Positions 1 through 12,532 are shown, numbered from the stretch's first letter. The stretch is DNA of 64,000 nt from Neopestalotiopsis rosae (GCA_023078685.1 JALGAS010000006.1:4588001-4652000); one strand, 5' to 3'. Notes: generated by a model not told the origin, from the sequence alone. Program-made: numbers and translations.

Positions 1-1568
1 TTTCCTCTTTGAGGCAATGCAAGCCGATTCCGACGGGATGGATAGTTGAGACTGGCAGCTGAGAGAGATTCGTGCCGTGTTTCCAAGACAGTCTCTAGAA
101 CGGAAAAGCAATGCGGCTGTCCAGGTCGGGTCACGTCCAAAAGACGTCACAAAGTATAAATGTTTCTACTCTAAATCTGTCATGTATGCTTGTTGTCTAG
201 GTCTATATGGAGCGAACGCAAACTCTTTTGAGTCACACACCTGGGTTTCATGGTAAAAACAGTTGCGCACTCCCGAGTGGCCGCCACTTCGGACCAGGTT
301 GACCGACGTGAAATGCACATTGATTCGGCATCCTGAAATGCAGAAAACGCCTGAATTAACAAATCCTGCCTTATTCCCATGCCGGGAAGTTTTCTCTCCG
401 GCGGTTCCAAAGCTGTCCTAGCCAAGTAGATGTACAATCTTGCCGTGTCCGCGCGTCCGGTGTATGTAATCGAATTGTGTGAATGTACTATTACTTCAAC
501 TCACGTGAAGAGGCCAGTTTCTCACCAAGTAAATCATTGGTTCACTTCAAAGGTGTTAAGAGATATTTTCTTCGTGGCGTATCCAAGACCTCATCACCCT
601 TCTCTGCAATTGTAACCGTTTTGATACCTTTACAGACTGCAGAGGCACCTTCGGGATCTTGAAAGCATATGGGACAAGCTGGTTCCCAAATAGAACTCAC
701 ATTTGCTGGGTGATGCGGACATGTCTCCGCGTCCGAGAACCAATAGCAAAACATGGCGATAATATTGAAGACGAAAGGCTCGCAAAATAGGCTAGTTTGA
801 TACGGAGCAGAACAATTGGTTTGAAATGGGTGACTACCAGGTTCATGGACCACTTCGTGAAGATTGTGATGGCATTGCCCAGAGCTTGTGCCTCGACTGG
901 AAAGATGTCGGCTTGGTACATCCAGGATATGATCAATGCCCAAAGGCATGTGAGAGAAACCGAAGACATTTCGCATTGCAACCATTGATCAAATTGCGTG
1001 GCTTGAGCAACGTATCCAGGACCTTTCACTCAATGTCTATCCCAAGTGAGATGCGTGTGTACAGGTTACGTACCCCAGAATCAAGCCCCAGACCCCGACA
1101 TTGAAAGCGGCAAGCTAGACAAGCATGAATGCACAGTGCTTCCACTACAAATTGACACTATCAGAATTGGTGTCTCTAAATCGCCCATGGAGGGGTCCCA
1201 GGTGGGGTGGAATTGGAGATCATCTAGCATCGTCAAGCCAGAGCACCATGCATCACCTGCAACACGACAATGTGGGGAGTCGGTGATTGGGACCTATTCT
1301 GTTGTGTCTGTGCCTGGAGTCACGCTGCAATATACTCGAACACTAAGATATTATGTAAAGAGTAGTGCGAGGGTCTAGGTCTCCTCGGGCCAGCTCCGCC
1401 CGACCAATGATGGGAAAGTCATTGTCCCCCGGTGAAGACCATGTAGCTGTGTCGGCCTAGCTTTCTGACAACTACTGCATCATTGCATTTCTTTCTTGAG
1501 CACAAATCAGCCTGCGGAAAGAAATTGACCTGTCATCAACAAGTGTCGACTTTTGGATACGCCTGCTC
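1..1568. other. Left-edge stretch without a supported gene
   Basis: No reading frame here has a recognisable domain or a convincing exon structure. A minus-strand frame at 542-985 is Cys-rich (includes a CPIC pair) but has no homology I recognise and overlaps equally long frames on the other strand. The last 100-200 bases must contain the promoter and leader of the rhamnosidase gene that starts at 1569; I see no clear TATA box. Confidence 0.5.
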
Positions 1569-4387
1569 ATGATGGAGGTCCTTGCTTGTGGCATTCACGG
1601 CTTTGCTGAAACCATTGGCATCGACGTGGATGAATTTCGCGTGTTCTGGAAACTCGCCTTTGCACAAGAAGATGCAAGACAGACACACTACCAGCTCCGC
1701 GTCTCTACCGATCCCAACGTTGAGGTAGAACAGGAGACGTGCTTTGACTCTGGTCGAGTGGCGGGTCAGCAGCAGCGTAATGTCATATGTCGACCAGAAG
1801 GCGGATTCAAGTCGACAACGAGCTATTACTGGACTGTCCAAGTCTGGGACCAACATGGCAATACCACAACCAGTTCAGTCAATCACTTTTACACATCATA
1901 CCCAAGATGTTCCAGGCTCCTGCCACCATACAGCATGAACCAGACCTATGTAGGCTGATCCTGAATTCCAAACAAACCACACCCGCCTGCTGACCTGCTC
2001 AGATGCCACACACAAGTCTCATATTCCGGACATGGTTCGAGGATGAGGCCAACCGGTGGAAAGCTGTATGGATTGGCAACGGTAGCGACAAACCCTCTTA
2101 CCTACGACGAAGTCTCCATCTGGACCACAAGCCGAGCCGCGTTGTCATCTTTGCTTCCGGGCTCGGGCACTTTAATCTGACTATCAACGGCCAGGCGGCT
2201 TCTCCTCACGTGTTGGATCCAGGCTGGACCAACTACCACCGAACAGTCCAGTATGTTGGATACGATGTGACGGACCTTTTGCACATTGGAGAAAACGTCA
2301 TCGGTGCGCACGTGGGCAATGGATTCTACGCTGGAGACCAGGGCGATCGGTTTTTCTGGCCCATGTACGAGGATAACACCTATGTGCGATATGGCAACGA
2401 ACTCTGCTTCTTTGCCGAGGTCCATATTCATTCCGAAGGTGGCTCGCACGAGTGCATCACTTCGGACACGCAATGGAAAGTTCGAAAGAGCGCTACGACG
2501 TTGGCAAACATTTATGCGTCAGAGGATCATGACAGGCGGGCCTATCCTGTAGGATGGGACAGTCCAGGTTTCAACGACAATGATGGAGACTGGGCTCCCG
2601 CCAAGCCTCTGACCGGCCCGAGAGGAAAGTTGAAGTACCAGAGCCAGCCTCCAGTCGTCTTACACAACACATTCGAGCCAGTCTCCGCCAAGGTCATCAA
2701 GCCCGGCACCTTGATGTATGACCTCGGCCAGAACTCGTCCATCATGGTGCGAGTAGAGGCGAGTGGAAAAGAAGGTGCAGAGTACCGCGTCAAGTACTCG
2801 GAAACCATTGGGGACGATGGCATGGTTCTGATGCCTGATCCCCTGTTCAAGGAGTTCGAGACACATGTCTATTCCAAGGTCACGCTCTGTGGGCGAGGTG
2901 AGAGCGAGGCGTGGAGTCCCGATTTCAGCTTCACCAGTGCCCGCTACATTCAGATCGAAGGCGCTTCACTCGGCGGCGAAGATGGTCTGCCCATTATCCG
3001 ATCCGTCACTGCACGTCACATATCCTCGGCGGCAGACCAGCTCGGATTCGTCAAGACTGACAAGGAGGACGTCAACGCATTAATCAATGCATGCTATTGG
3101 ACATTCAGCTCAAACATTTTCAGTTACCACACTGATTGTCCCCAGATTGAAAAGTTTGGATGGCTCGAGGTGACATCGCTACTCTTCCCGGCCACGCAGT
3201 ATGTGCGAAACATGGAAGCAGTCTACACCAAAATCCTGGACGACATCATTGATACGCAGGAATCCTCTGGACTCGTGCCCACAATGGCACCTCTAATGAG
3301 ATACATGTGTGGTCCCATGCACGACACAATCACCTGGGGCTGCGCCGTGTGCCTGATTCCGGAGCTGATCAAGCGCTACTACGGTAGCACGGCCGTATTC
3401 GCCAAGATCTACAAGCCTTGCGTAGATTACATGGAATACATGAAGCTCAAGGAACGCGACGGTGGCCTGATCGAGCACGGACTTGGTGATTGGGGCCGGG
3501 ACATTGCCTTTGGAAACCACCAAGCCAATATCGAAACAGCAGTGTACTACAAGTGTCTGCGCAATGTAGCACTCATGGCCAAGGAGCTGGGTAATGCGCA
3601 CGATGAGGCGCGCTTCACATCTTGGGCGGACCGTATCTACCAGGTCTACAACAAGGCCCTCCTGGTCAATGACAAGAGTACGTATCCATATGCCTTCTAT
3701 ACTTCGCGCGACACCCCTGGAAAGCAAGATCGGACCATGGTTGCGCAGGCGATGGCGCTGCAATTCGGGCTCGTCCCGGCAGAGTACCGCAAGGACGTCA
3801 TCACGGCTTTCATCGCCGATGCCGACGAGTCGGGCCACGTCATGCGGGCCGGAGAGATTGGTCTCAAGTACCTCTGGAACACCCTCGCGGAGCCCGACGT
3901 GGACCGGCCAGACATTGTCCTCAACATGGCGCGGAGAGAAGAACACCCGTCCTACATGCGACTCCTGCGGCGGGGTGAGACAACACTCCCGGAATTCTGG
4001 CAGGACGCTTGCCGATCAAAGTGTCACGACATGCTGGGGACCATCTACGAGTGGTTCTACAGCTACGCTCTGGGTGTTCAATCTCGGACGGACGCTTATC
4101 AGACCTGGAGTCTGAGGCCCTGCTTCAAGTCGGAATTCGACTTTGTGGAGGGTGAGGTTGAGTCACCATATGGACTAATTTCTATCAAGTTTGATCGCAG
4201 GGGACGCTCAGATGGCAAGGCAACGGTGAACGTTCGGGTACCCTCCGGAACGATTTGCGAGCTGAACTTGCCAAGAGTGGAAAGCCATGTTCAAATCAAG
4301 AGAGATGGCGACGCCGAAGCGCGGGTTCGTGAGGGTCAGACTATCCAATTGCTACAGGGCAGTTACTATTTGGAGATTTCGCCATGA
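1569..4387 (+). CDS. GH78 alpha-L-rhamnosidase, intracellular
   Basis: Exons 1569-1949 and 2003-4387 (921 aa); the 53-bp intron is phase 0 and joins ...MNQTY to MPHTSL. The enzyme should release terminal L-rhamnose from plant rhamnosides and pectic side chains. An N-terminal beta-sandwich (about residues 1-120, with a GIDVDE...FWKL motif) precedes a second sandwich starting WKAVWIG and an alpha/alpha-six-hairpin catalytic domain. The family signature reads DCPQIEKFGW from Asp505, so Glu510 is the likely general acid; compared with the bacterial DCPQRDER form it is one residue short. Glu791 in TTLPEFW is the likely second catalytic residue. There is no signal peptide, which suggests cytosolic action on imported oligosaccharides. 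It faces a Zn2Cys6 regulator tail to tail. Length fits the family (about 900 aa). Family call is firm; exact substrate is inferred. Confidence 0.9.
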
Positions 4388-5051
4388 GATGTAGAAACGG
4401 CGTGCTCTTTTAGACCACAAGAGCGACACAGCAATAGACTATGTGGTGCTTTTCTTATAAACCCATGGTGGGCAAGTATCTCGCTGCTCGTCACTGTTCA
4501 TGGCAACTTCTCACGCCCCTATATTTGGCCTAATACTTTGGTTCTCAACATTCTTCTGGCCCATGGTATGGGAAAACGTGAAGGGAGTAGTGACTCGTTT
4601 CTCTAGACCACGTCAGCGGCTTTGCTGTGCCTCGATTGGTCGACCACCCGGCGTTAGTTAAAGGATAGCTTCTCATGCCCCTGCAGTGCACTTGAGCCGC
4701 ATTTACGGTCGCCGGCTTTCCAAAGTGCTGATTGGGCATGACTAGTCAGTCCGACGGCTTTCCAAGTGTGCAATTTGTCGAGATTTAGGGTCCTCTAAGC
4801 GGGGCCTTCAGCGGGTTTCCCCAAATCCCCACAAAAGAATGCTCGCACTGTCTGCACCCGGCGTAGAGACCAGTTGTCAAGGCCTTGTGTTCATTCATCG
4901 ACCTTGGTGGGAATTTGGGAATCCCCTCACCTTCGGTTTTTGCTTATAAAAGTCGTCGAAGTACTCAGCCGAGCTACTTCTCAGGAGAATACTGCGCCTC
5001 CGAGATGGACGAATCCACCGAATCGTGATGTATCTTACATTTCCTCTCGGT
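4388..5051. other. Intergenic, between two convergent genes
   Basis: Holds only the 3' ends of the rhamnosidase gene and of the facing regulator. I see no gene, repeat or RNA in it. Confidence 0.6.
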
Positions 5052-6837
5052 CTAGTTTTCTGACTGGTAATCCCCATTTTGCAACTCCATTATGATACCG
5101 TGCGTAACACGACCTCTCTCGTACTGCAAATTGCCGTACATGGGACTGTTCCCAGTGTCCATGGGCGAGTTTCCTGAGTCGTCCTCCTTCTCCTCGAGTG
5201 CCAGACCATGCTCGAGCAGAAACTTGACCATCCATCTATCGAACCTGTGCGTGTTGCGATTCAAAGATCGCAGACAATTGTTCTGGAATATGACTAGTCG
5301 ATTAATCTGACGATGCGTGAGCGACATAATGCCAAGCAGCGAGGATCTCTTCAAGAGTCTTGACCTACCATGAATTCGACGCTGGCCCAGTACTTTCGCA
5401 GCTGAACGAGGGACTCAAAGTTGGATTCTAGCCTGATTTTCGCATCTGGAAGCTCCTCTGGCTCGCCAAATAGATATGTATGAAGCAATACCGAAGACGA
5501 AACGACAGTCACATGACCAACAATGTTGTAAAGTGCTTCGGCTGTCTCGTGTTCCCGCGACGCCCGCAGAATGTCGCAGATTATGGTAGCATGTGTCTTG
5601 CACCGGCTCGCATAGGCTCTTCCATGCATAGTGGGAGGCCGGCGGTGATCGAGATATAGATAAAATAGGAGGGTCCAATAATGATGAAGGCCCAAGTTGA
5701 AGGCTATAAAGACGCCACCCTGGCCCTGGTGAATATGCGTCTTGAGATTGTCGAGTGAGAAACGCATTGAAGGTTCGAGGCTCTGCTCGAATAGAGTAAG
5801 TTGTGCCTCCAGATCTTGTACTGTGAGTAGAATAAAGTCTTCGTCCCAAATATCTGCATCGGCAAGATACTTGTGAAAATCTTGAATCTGGGTGTAGATT
5901 TCTACACTTCTCACCATGTGACCCCAAAACCCCGGCCTCCACTGCGAGACATCAACGTCGGGGTCTCCCTGCCTTAACGCGTAGAACCTGCTCTCTTCCA
6001 TCGGTACACGTGGACTTTTGATCTTCATTTTGAACTGGCGTGACACATTCAAGCCACCGCTTGCCCAAGAATCAATGATGAAGCAACTCCACCACACTCG
6101 CAGCTTTGTCTCCTGGGTGATGCCGTCGTCTGCGTCGTTTGGCACGGCTAGCTGAAGGAGTTGTGCCATACGAGTTGCCAGACCTGGGTACGATTGATAT
6201 AAGTGCTGTCGCGAAATTTGCAGTTCATGTGTACAAAACTCTTACCAAAGTATAATGACTCGACATCTGCATGACATTCGTCGTAACAAATGTTTCCTAA
6301 CAGAATACACGCTTGTATGTTTTCCAGACATATGTTCTCAAAGTCCTCATGAAGAAGCTTCTTGGCTCTAGTGGTGTATATTGGGCCTTTTGCTCGTACT
6401 TCTGGGTCCACAGAGAATCTGATATAATGTGTTAGTTTCCATTCTGGACCAAGGGAAAAAGAAAGTTGGCAGTGAGGGCTGATGGATTGTCGTGCAAGCT
6501 CTCCATACCTAGCAGATAAGCCCATCATCGCAAGTAGGATGGTCTGAGAGATGGTCCCGGCAACGAGACTTGTCCTAAAAGTGTGCTCGTGGAAGATACT
6601 ATGAGGCCTGTCATTGTAGTACCGAAAATATAGGTCTACCAGGTGCAAGGCGTCGGCATCAGGCCGGGTTTGATGAGGTAGCAGTGGCTGTACGGCAACA
6701 CGGGCAGGTCTGTCTCGGTTGGCAGCAGCTGAGCACTGCAGATTCCTTTGCACGCATTGGGTGCAAGCCGAGCTGCCCGCCCGGTCGCATCTTCGCTTGC
6801 CGTTTCTACACTGTAGACATGCCTTTGAGGGCCGCAT
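5052..6837 (-). CDS. Zn2Cys6 (GAL4-type) transcription factor
   Basis: Exons on the minus strand: 6837-6509, 6418-6246, 6183-5369, 5306-5052 (523 aa); introns are 90, 62 and 62 bp and all keep frame. The DNA-binding domain sits at the very N-terminus: Cys7, Cys10, Cys17, Cys25, Cys28, Cys35, the six cysteines of a binuclear zinc cluster, with basic residues KRR between the second and third. The rest is a fungal-specific regulator middle domain (ETKLRVWWSCFIIDSW is the typical core) and a conserved tail ending near NTHRFDRWMVKFLLEHG. The start is the first true ATG, just before the zinc cluster; a longer in-frame GTG extension is rejected. It is convergent with the GH78 rhamnosidase, so a rhamnoside-responsive role is possible but only inferred. 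Confidence 0.88.
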
Positions 6838-8616
6838 TGGGAAAGAAAAGGTGACGTCGAGTAGAGGCACCACTCAGAAAGCCGAATGTCGTATGTCTCA
6901 CGGGAGAGAGGATCCACAACTACAGTTACCCCGATGAGCCACAACACGAGCATGCACCAGCCCCAGTCCAAATGTCCCAGGGTAGGAAAGGCTGGGATTG
7001 TAAGAAAAAGGAACAGAGATTCCAGGAAAACGGCAGTGTGGGTGTATTATTGATGCTTGAAGAAAGGAAAATTTCCCCTACAGTGCTAAGAGGCTCCAAT
7101 TTGTACGCCCCACTAACTGCTAATGGCACCTTCCGTCAGGGCCGTTGCCGCTGACTTATCGCTATTGGTGTCAACTTTGACTCTTAAAGGTCGCTGGACT
7201 ATAGGTAATTCCCACACTAGCATGATAGCTTAATCCCGCCCATCGATTATTAGATTCTAGGGACTAAGAAAGTTGTCCACTGTCAATCTTCCAATTCAGA
7301 AATCATCGTTTCAAATCTTCCACCGAAATCAAGCGCACACCAGAGGATACAAACAACAAATTATTGCTACAGGATCGCCGATCTCATGGTGCGTCTTGCT
7401 ATAGAAGTCCATATCTTCTGTACTCTCCAGGGTGGGGCGGACCAGCGTGGAGTTTACCTTCTATGATCAGGCTCGCTCAAAAACCCTGCGAGAGGCGCGT
7501 AGCCAGAGGAATAATAAGAAAGTCTGGAACGTAGAGCGCCAAGAGCAAGAGAAGCACTGTAGATACAAGTCTGGGACTCATATATGGCGTAACCTAGTAG
7601 ATTTTGAATGCAAACTACCGTGATAATCGCCCTAGTCTTCTTGATCCCAATGTCTAAATTTGGCGAACTGAAGAGGTCTCTGTATCTACATATGTAGCCA
7701 AGAACACACTCCTCATGAACAATTTCTGACAGTGGGAGCACTCCGACACTGGGAGTATCTCAACTTCCCTGAAAATGGCCATCACAATGCCGCATGTGTC
7801 GTTGATTTCCGTTTCGGCACTTTGTTGCTCTCCCTAAATCATTGGGCACGCATAGTGACTGATTGACATATTCTACTGGATGAGTGAGTATGCAGCCGAT
7901 CAAATGTTTCGTCCAAGGTCTTGGTGTACAAGGAAAAATTTCATTTCTCAGATCATCATCGTGTATATCGTGTTGTGGTTGTGGCAGGTCTCAGAGGACG
8001 ATGTGGGTCAATCTGAGAAATCATTCGATGGATGTGAAATCTATTACGCAGCCACAAGCATTGTCGATATGATGTGTAAACATCTACCTGGTGCACCTAT
8101 TTTGGACCATGGTCAATGGCAAATAAGCTTATATTTAAGCATGCCGGGGGTGTATATTGCGGTCACGCTAAAGTTGCCTCTAGTCTACTATTCATGTGCT
8201 GTTCGGGCTGATCAGACCTTATGTGATTATTGATCATGTGATAGAAGCTTCAAGACTAAGTTATATGCATACCAATCCCTCAAAACAAGTCAAGTCAGTG
8301 TTGTTTCGAAGAGAAGAATCGTGAGTCACTTCTCTGACTCTATCTTGGCATACATGACATCGTCGAATGGACCAGTCGATACGATGCTCAATGTGACGAT
8401 GCGGCACGGACTTGAGCCAAGATCGCAGGATTTGCTAAACTAAAGTCGAACAGGTAACGCGTGAGGTTCACGCATGGCTCCCTCGCCAGAAATAAAAGGA
8501 AGCCTGAACGATGATGGTAGGACTGCAAAATCAACGGGGCTCACTTTTCTTCTATCCAAAGAATCCCCTGTGGTGAACTTGCCAAATCTCAACTCATTTA
8601 GCGCAATTACATCAAG
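6838..8616. other. Divergent intergenic region, no gene seen
   Basis: Separates the minus-strand regulator from a plus-strand secreted protein and so carries both promoters. Short frames (for example 7880-8233 plus) look random, with no domain or signal peptide. I see no repeat or RNA gene. Confidence 0.55.
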
Positions 8617-9324
8617 ATGCGGCTTCAACACCAAGTCCTTCTATCGGCATGCGCCCTGGCCGCTGCAGAATCCACCACGGTAGTTTCCCTATTCTGGGAC
8701 GTACAAGTCTCGGGATCGTCCATGGTCGCGACCGGCTACGTTGCCGCCGCCGACGCCACGGCCACCACCTATGTTTTGGACTGCGAAAGAGGAAACTGCG
8801 CCTATACAAACACGCGCTCTGAGTACGCGCGCATCACCGCGGGGCCGGGCTGGCAGGAATACAACCGCTTCACGCACGACGACGATGGCGGCGCCACGGC
8901 CGATGAGTCGGTCCGCTCGTCATGCACTTTTACTGGCACCACCGAGGCCTTTTGCGAAGACTATTCCTCGAAAGGGCACGGAAGCATCGGGTACGAGCAA
9001 AGTTGGTGGAAGGTGACGTACCTCCCGGTCCTGCCCGAGTCACGAGGACAACGAAATTTCGAAACGTATCCTGGACTGCAGCCCATGCTCATCACCTCGG
9101 GCGTGGAGCTGCTCGCGGGAACAGGAGCGGCGACGGCGACGACGGCGACAACTACGGACTCTCAAATCGATACTGCGATAGCGACAGGTACGGAAACGGG
9201 CACGGGAACAGCCTCGGCGGCAAGCACGTCTGACACAGCGACAAGCGATGCAGCATCTTTCCCCAGGCATACGTCACTCTTATTTAGCCTCATTTGCTTC
9301 GCAGTGATAACTATAACCTTGTAA
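8617..9324 (+). CDS. Secreted, probably GPI-anchored cell-wall protein
   Basis: Single exon, 235 aa. Residues 1-18 form a signal peptide (hydrophobic VLLSACALAAAES). The mature N-terminal part (about 20-165) has four cysteines (LDCERGNC, SSC, AFC), probably two disulfides. Residues about 165-215 are almost entirely Ser/Thr/Ala/Gly, expected to be O-glycosylated, and the protein ends in a hydrophobic stretch (LLFSLICFAVITITL) that fits a GPI-addition signal. This layout is common in fungal surface proteins of unknown function. I recognise no enzymatic domain. It is convergent with the rsm22 gene 229 bp away. Confidence 0.75.
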   Translation: MRLQHQVLLSACALAAAESTTVVSLFWDVQVSGSSMVATGYVAAADATATTYVLDCERGNCAYTNTRSEYARITAGPGWQEYNRFTHDDDGGATADESVRSSCTFTGTTEAFCEDYSSKGHGSIGYEQSWWKVTYLPVLPESRGQRNFETYPGLQPMLITSGVELLAGTGAATATTATTTDSQIDTAIATGTETGTGTASAASTSDTATSDAASFPRHTSLLFSLICFAVITITL

Positions 9325-9553
9325 AAAGTCAAGTCATTGTTCGCCGAGTCTATTCAAGCCTTGTAATGTACATATAGCGTTCAAAAGTCGAGAATGGCGA
9401 GGATGATTTGAAATATAGAGGATGATGATGGAGAGTGTCTCCAAAAGGCCACGCCCAGTGGTTTCTTTGATATTTTGTACAACTTTTATACACGTCCCAA
9501 ACGAAGTCGCCCAGTCTTAGGTATTTTGTACACATTATTTTCCCTTTCCGTCA

Positions 9554-12004
9554 TTAATCTTCATCTTCTTCCAGCGCATCCCGGATTCGCCTTTGACGGA
9601 CCTTCTTGCCACCCTTGGTCCGTCTCACCTCAGGAACTCTGCCGCGACCGCCAAGCAGGCTGGCCCTTTCTCTTTCCGAGGTGCTCTTGTATGGCTTGTC
9701 AAGATCCATGTTGACGACATTAGACTTGACCTTGACGGCTTGGGCAGCTCGTTTTGCTCTGATACCACCGTCCTCTGGCGAGACACCTCCTTTACCAAGC
9801 CGAACAGGTCTGGCAACTCGTGTTTTGGCACCCAGCGCCCAGAGATCACCCCACTGCGCCTTGCGAGCATCACGATAGGCCTGGCGACTGAAGCTCTTGG
9901 GTACAGTCCACCTCTCCAACGTTCCGGCAGGTGTACACATGTCAAAGGTGACATGACCAGTTCGCTTTAGGGGAGGGAGGACAGTTCTGGGCAGCGATAA
10001 TGCGTTGGGAATTTCAGTCGTCTTTTCATAACCTTCGAAAGCAGCCTTGGTAGCATCCTTGCCTTGCCGGGTTGGCAGAGCCGTGGGCGAGCTAGACGTT
10101 ACGCCTCGCTGAACTGCTACAAAAGAAAAGTCGACATCCTGGTGGTTGCGGTGCTGTGCCTCGAGTATCTTTTGCAAGAACGGTGGGCGGATAAAGCGTT
10201 GGCTAAAACGGCAAAAATCTTTTCGGCCGTGAGCAAGCCCAGGAACCTGGTACATGGGACATTTCTTGTGGGTGGTGCATGGCGCAACAATCATACCAGG
10301 CTCCCGGATGCGGCGGGTTTCCGGCTCTAACGTGTCTGGCTGAGGGTCCGAGGTAGGACACTCGATGAATTCGTCCAAAAGGCGCTGGCGTGCATGCGCT
10401 ACAGCCTCAAAGCCACGCGGGTGTCCCTTTTCGAGTATGATGAGGATACCACCCTCTGGTGAAAGGAACTCCCACAGATTGTCGATAAAGGTTTTGCGTT
10501 TATGCTCCTCTTTGAAGGGCATGAGCTGATGGGACGCAATGATAACGTCGTAAACCTTGCGTGGTGCAGGCAACTCCGAGTCATCCATCTTCTGGGGATG
10601 ATCACCAGAGTGCAAGTAGTCGGGAAGTCGTGGCAAGAACTGCGTGTTATGCAAGAAACGTGATACACGGCTACGAAGACGGTCAGAGCCAACTATGGTC
10701 GTCTTCTTCCCAGGTGGGCCCATTGCGCTTCTGCTGTTGCTCGAACCATGGAGCAATTCCCATTCAGTTTGCAAAACCTGCTCCCAGGCAGCCAAGGCAG
10801 CACCGCCCGTACCGACATCAAGTACTCGTGGTCCCTCGCCATTGTTCCGACTCAGTAGTCCTTGCAGCCAGTGAGGACCCATGCGCTTCCGGATCTCGAC
10901 CAGGACTCCCATTGTAGACGCATACATGCCAGGGAGGTTAGTCGCAATGTACGCATCTGCCTCAATCTCGGTCATATGCCCGCGACCAGCTTCCAATGCA
11001 ATTGCTAGTTGACCAGCCGTCTTGCCACCTTGTGGCGTGGCAACTGAGTGAGGTAGACCGGGACCACCAAACGCAGCTTCAGCTGCATCCCTCAAATGTT
11101 TGGTATCGGTACGTCCAAGCAAAGTCGTTATGGGAGTGACGAACTCAGTCTTGGGCAAGTGAAGAGTCGAAGGATTTGTCCTCCATTGACCCAGCTCGCT
11201 GAACTTGTGCACGCGTTCCCGCTCCCTAGCCTCCGGTAGAAATTCTGCGTCTACCTCGCCTTCTTCTTCCTCCTCTTCGAGAGGTTCCTCCTCCTCCTCA
11301 ATGTCTTCCTCATCCTCTTCAATTTCTTCCCTCGGCCGCAGGCTTGCCTTTTCAAAGTCTCGTTGTAACGTCATGAGGGCGTCGAACTCGCGATGGTTCT
11401 TGGCAACGGCCTTGATGTAATCGATACCAGCCTCAGAGGGCAGATCCAGATCTTCCACAGCCTTGGTGATATCGTGTGTCTCTTCCGCTGAAGCGTCCAC
11501 GGGGTTTGCCAAATCGGACGCCAAATAACTAACCTCCTCGAGCTCCCCATGTTCATTCTCGCGCAGAAGCGTGTTCTTGTCGTTGCTCAAGACGTATTTG
11601 TGTGTCTCTTTGAGCAGTGATTTATTGACGGGCACTCCGACGTCTTCCGGCCTCGTCTCTCGCAGAGGGGCGCCATAGTATCGCGTATATAGCTTGAGCT
11701 CGGCGTCGTTCAGGTATCCCTTGGGTAGTGTGTTGCCAAACTGGTGCTTGGCCTGTCGCACAACCAGCTCTATCTCTTCAGCGTCCTGTGTGAGAGATGG
11801 AGTCGTCTCGGGCTGCGATTCTTGGAATCTCCGCTTCGTAGTCGAAAATGTCCGTTTCGCATATGATTGCGATTGTCTGTTCCGAATGCTGCTGGGCACA
11901 GATCGCCGTGTCCGGCTCGTGGTAGTGAAGCTGTTTTCAAACAGGCTTAGCAGCTGCGCCTGGCAGCCAGGGCATGCCTTTTGCACCTTACGCGCAGACA
12001 GCAT
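9554..12004 (-). CDS. rsm22: Mitochondrial ribosome small-subunit assembly protein Rsm22 (METTL17 family)
   Basis: One exon, 816 aa. Rsm22/METTL17 proteins carry a Rossmann methyltransferase-like fold and help assemble the mitochondrial small ribosomal subunit. The N-terminus is basic, hydroxylated and low in acid, as for a mitochondrial presequence. A very acidic run of Glu/Asp lies near residues 225-255. The central block with KTAGQLAIALEAGRGHMTEI and the nucleotide-binding motif VLDVGTGGAALAAWE are family hallmarks. Cys576, Cys582, Cys598 and Cys690 match the four-cysteine 4Fe-4S site known in this family (C-x5-C spacing kept at the first pair). The C-terminus is Lys/Arg-rich. Convergent with the GPI-protein gene; divergent partner is absent. 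Confidence 0.92.
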   Translation of the reverse strand: MLSARKVQKACPGCQAQLLSLFENSFTTTSRTRRSVPSSIRNRQSQSYAKRTFSTTKRRFQESQPETTPSLTQDAEEIELVVRQAKHQFGNTLPKGYLNDAELKLYTRYYGAPLRETRPEDVGVPVNKSLLKETHKYVLSNDKNTLLRENEHGELEEVSYLASDLANPVDASAEETHDITKAVEDLDLPSEAGIDYIKAVAKNHREFDALMTLQRDFEKASLRPREEIEEDEEDIEEEEEPLEEEEEEGEVDAEFLPEARERERVHKFSELGQWRTNPSTLHLPKTEFVTPITTLLGRTDTKHLRDAAEAAFGGPGLPHSVATPQGGKTAGQLAIALEAGRGHMTEIEADAYIATNLPGMYASTMGVLVEIRKRMGPHWLQGLLSRNNGEGPRVLDVGTGGAALAAWEQVLQTEWELLHGSSNSRSAMGPPGKKTTIVGSDRLRSRVSRFLHNTQFLPRLPDYLHSGDHPQKMDDSELPAPRKVYDVIIASHQLMPFKEEHKRKTFIDNLWEFLSPEGGILIILEKGHPRGFEAVAHARQRLLDEFIECPTSDPQPDTLEPETRRIREPGMIVAPCTTHKKCPMYQVPGLAHGRKDFCRFSQRFIRPPFLQKILEAQHRNHQDVDFSFVAVQRGVTSSSPTALPTRQGKDATKAAFEGYEKTTEIPNALSLPRTVLPPLKRTGHVTFDMCTPAGTLERWTVPKSFSRQAYRDARKAQWGDLWALGAKTRVARPVRLGKGGVSPEDGGIRAKRAAQAVKVKSNVVNMDLDKPYKSTSERERASLLGGRGRVPEVRRTKGGKKVRQRRIRDALEEDED

Positions 12005-12532
12005 GACGGGGTATACAAGTAAAAGTAATTTACAAATACAAAAATGGAAGAAGAGTGAATGGAGCAGGCAAATTGAGGACGATACACCTCAATTTGGTGG
12101 CAATTTGCATTTCAGCAGTTTGCGGTCGATGGAATTTTAGAGCTTGAGATGGTCCCCGTCGCTGGAGCTAGAAATTCCTAGACCCATGCTTAGCGGCGCT
12201 GGGATGGTGCGTCGATCCCTTTTGAGCCAACCAAATTGTCCGAATTCATCATCGTTTCCCTCGATGCATTCAACTCTAGCCATGTATAGTACAGTATTGA
12301 AGTCAAAAAGAAGAGCGCACCAGATGTAGACTTTCACAATTTGAAATTTGTTGATGCCATGCTTGGGAGTCCGAGAAACCGTGCTTGTTTGAAATTTGTA
12401 CTATTCAGAAGCTCAAAGTCGCAAAAAGGTCATAGGCTAAGGCAATTCTGGCGAGGCAAGACTCAGTACCGCTTGCCCCGACTGAAATAAAACACCATGG
12501 GTATAATGCGCAGCAAGGTGAAAGGGCAGAAA
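12005..12532. other. Intergenic, no gene seen
   Basis: Lies between the 5' end of rsm22 and the 3' end of the thioredoxin-like gene, both on the minus strand. It should hold the rsm22 promoter and the thioredoxin 3' UTR. Small frames at 12137-12337 are not supported. Confidence 0.55.

Noticed and set aside
542..985. 147-aa Cys-rich frame on the minus strand
   Set aside because: No family match, no promoter or splice context, and equally long frames on the opposite strand; composition looks random.
3293..3946. 217-aa frame antisense to the rhamnosidase
   Set aside because: Shadow of a GC-biased coding exon; the sense strand carries clear GH78 motifs.
6838..6873. 12-residue extension of the first Zn2Cys6 regulator
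   Set aside because: It starts with GTG, not ATG; the ATG at 6837 gives the usual short arm before the zinc cluster.
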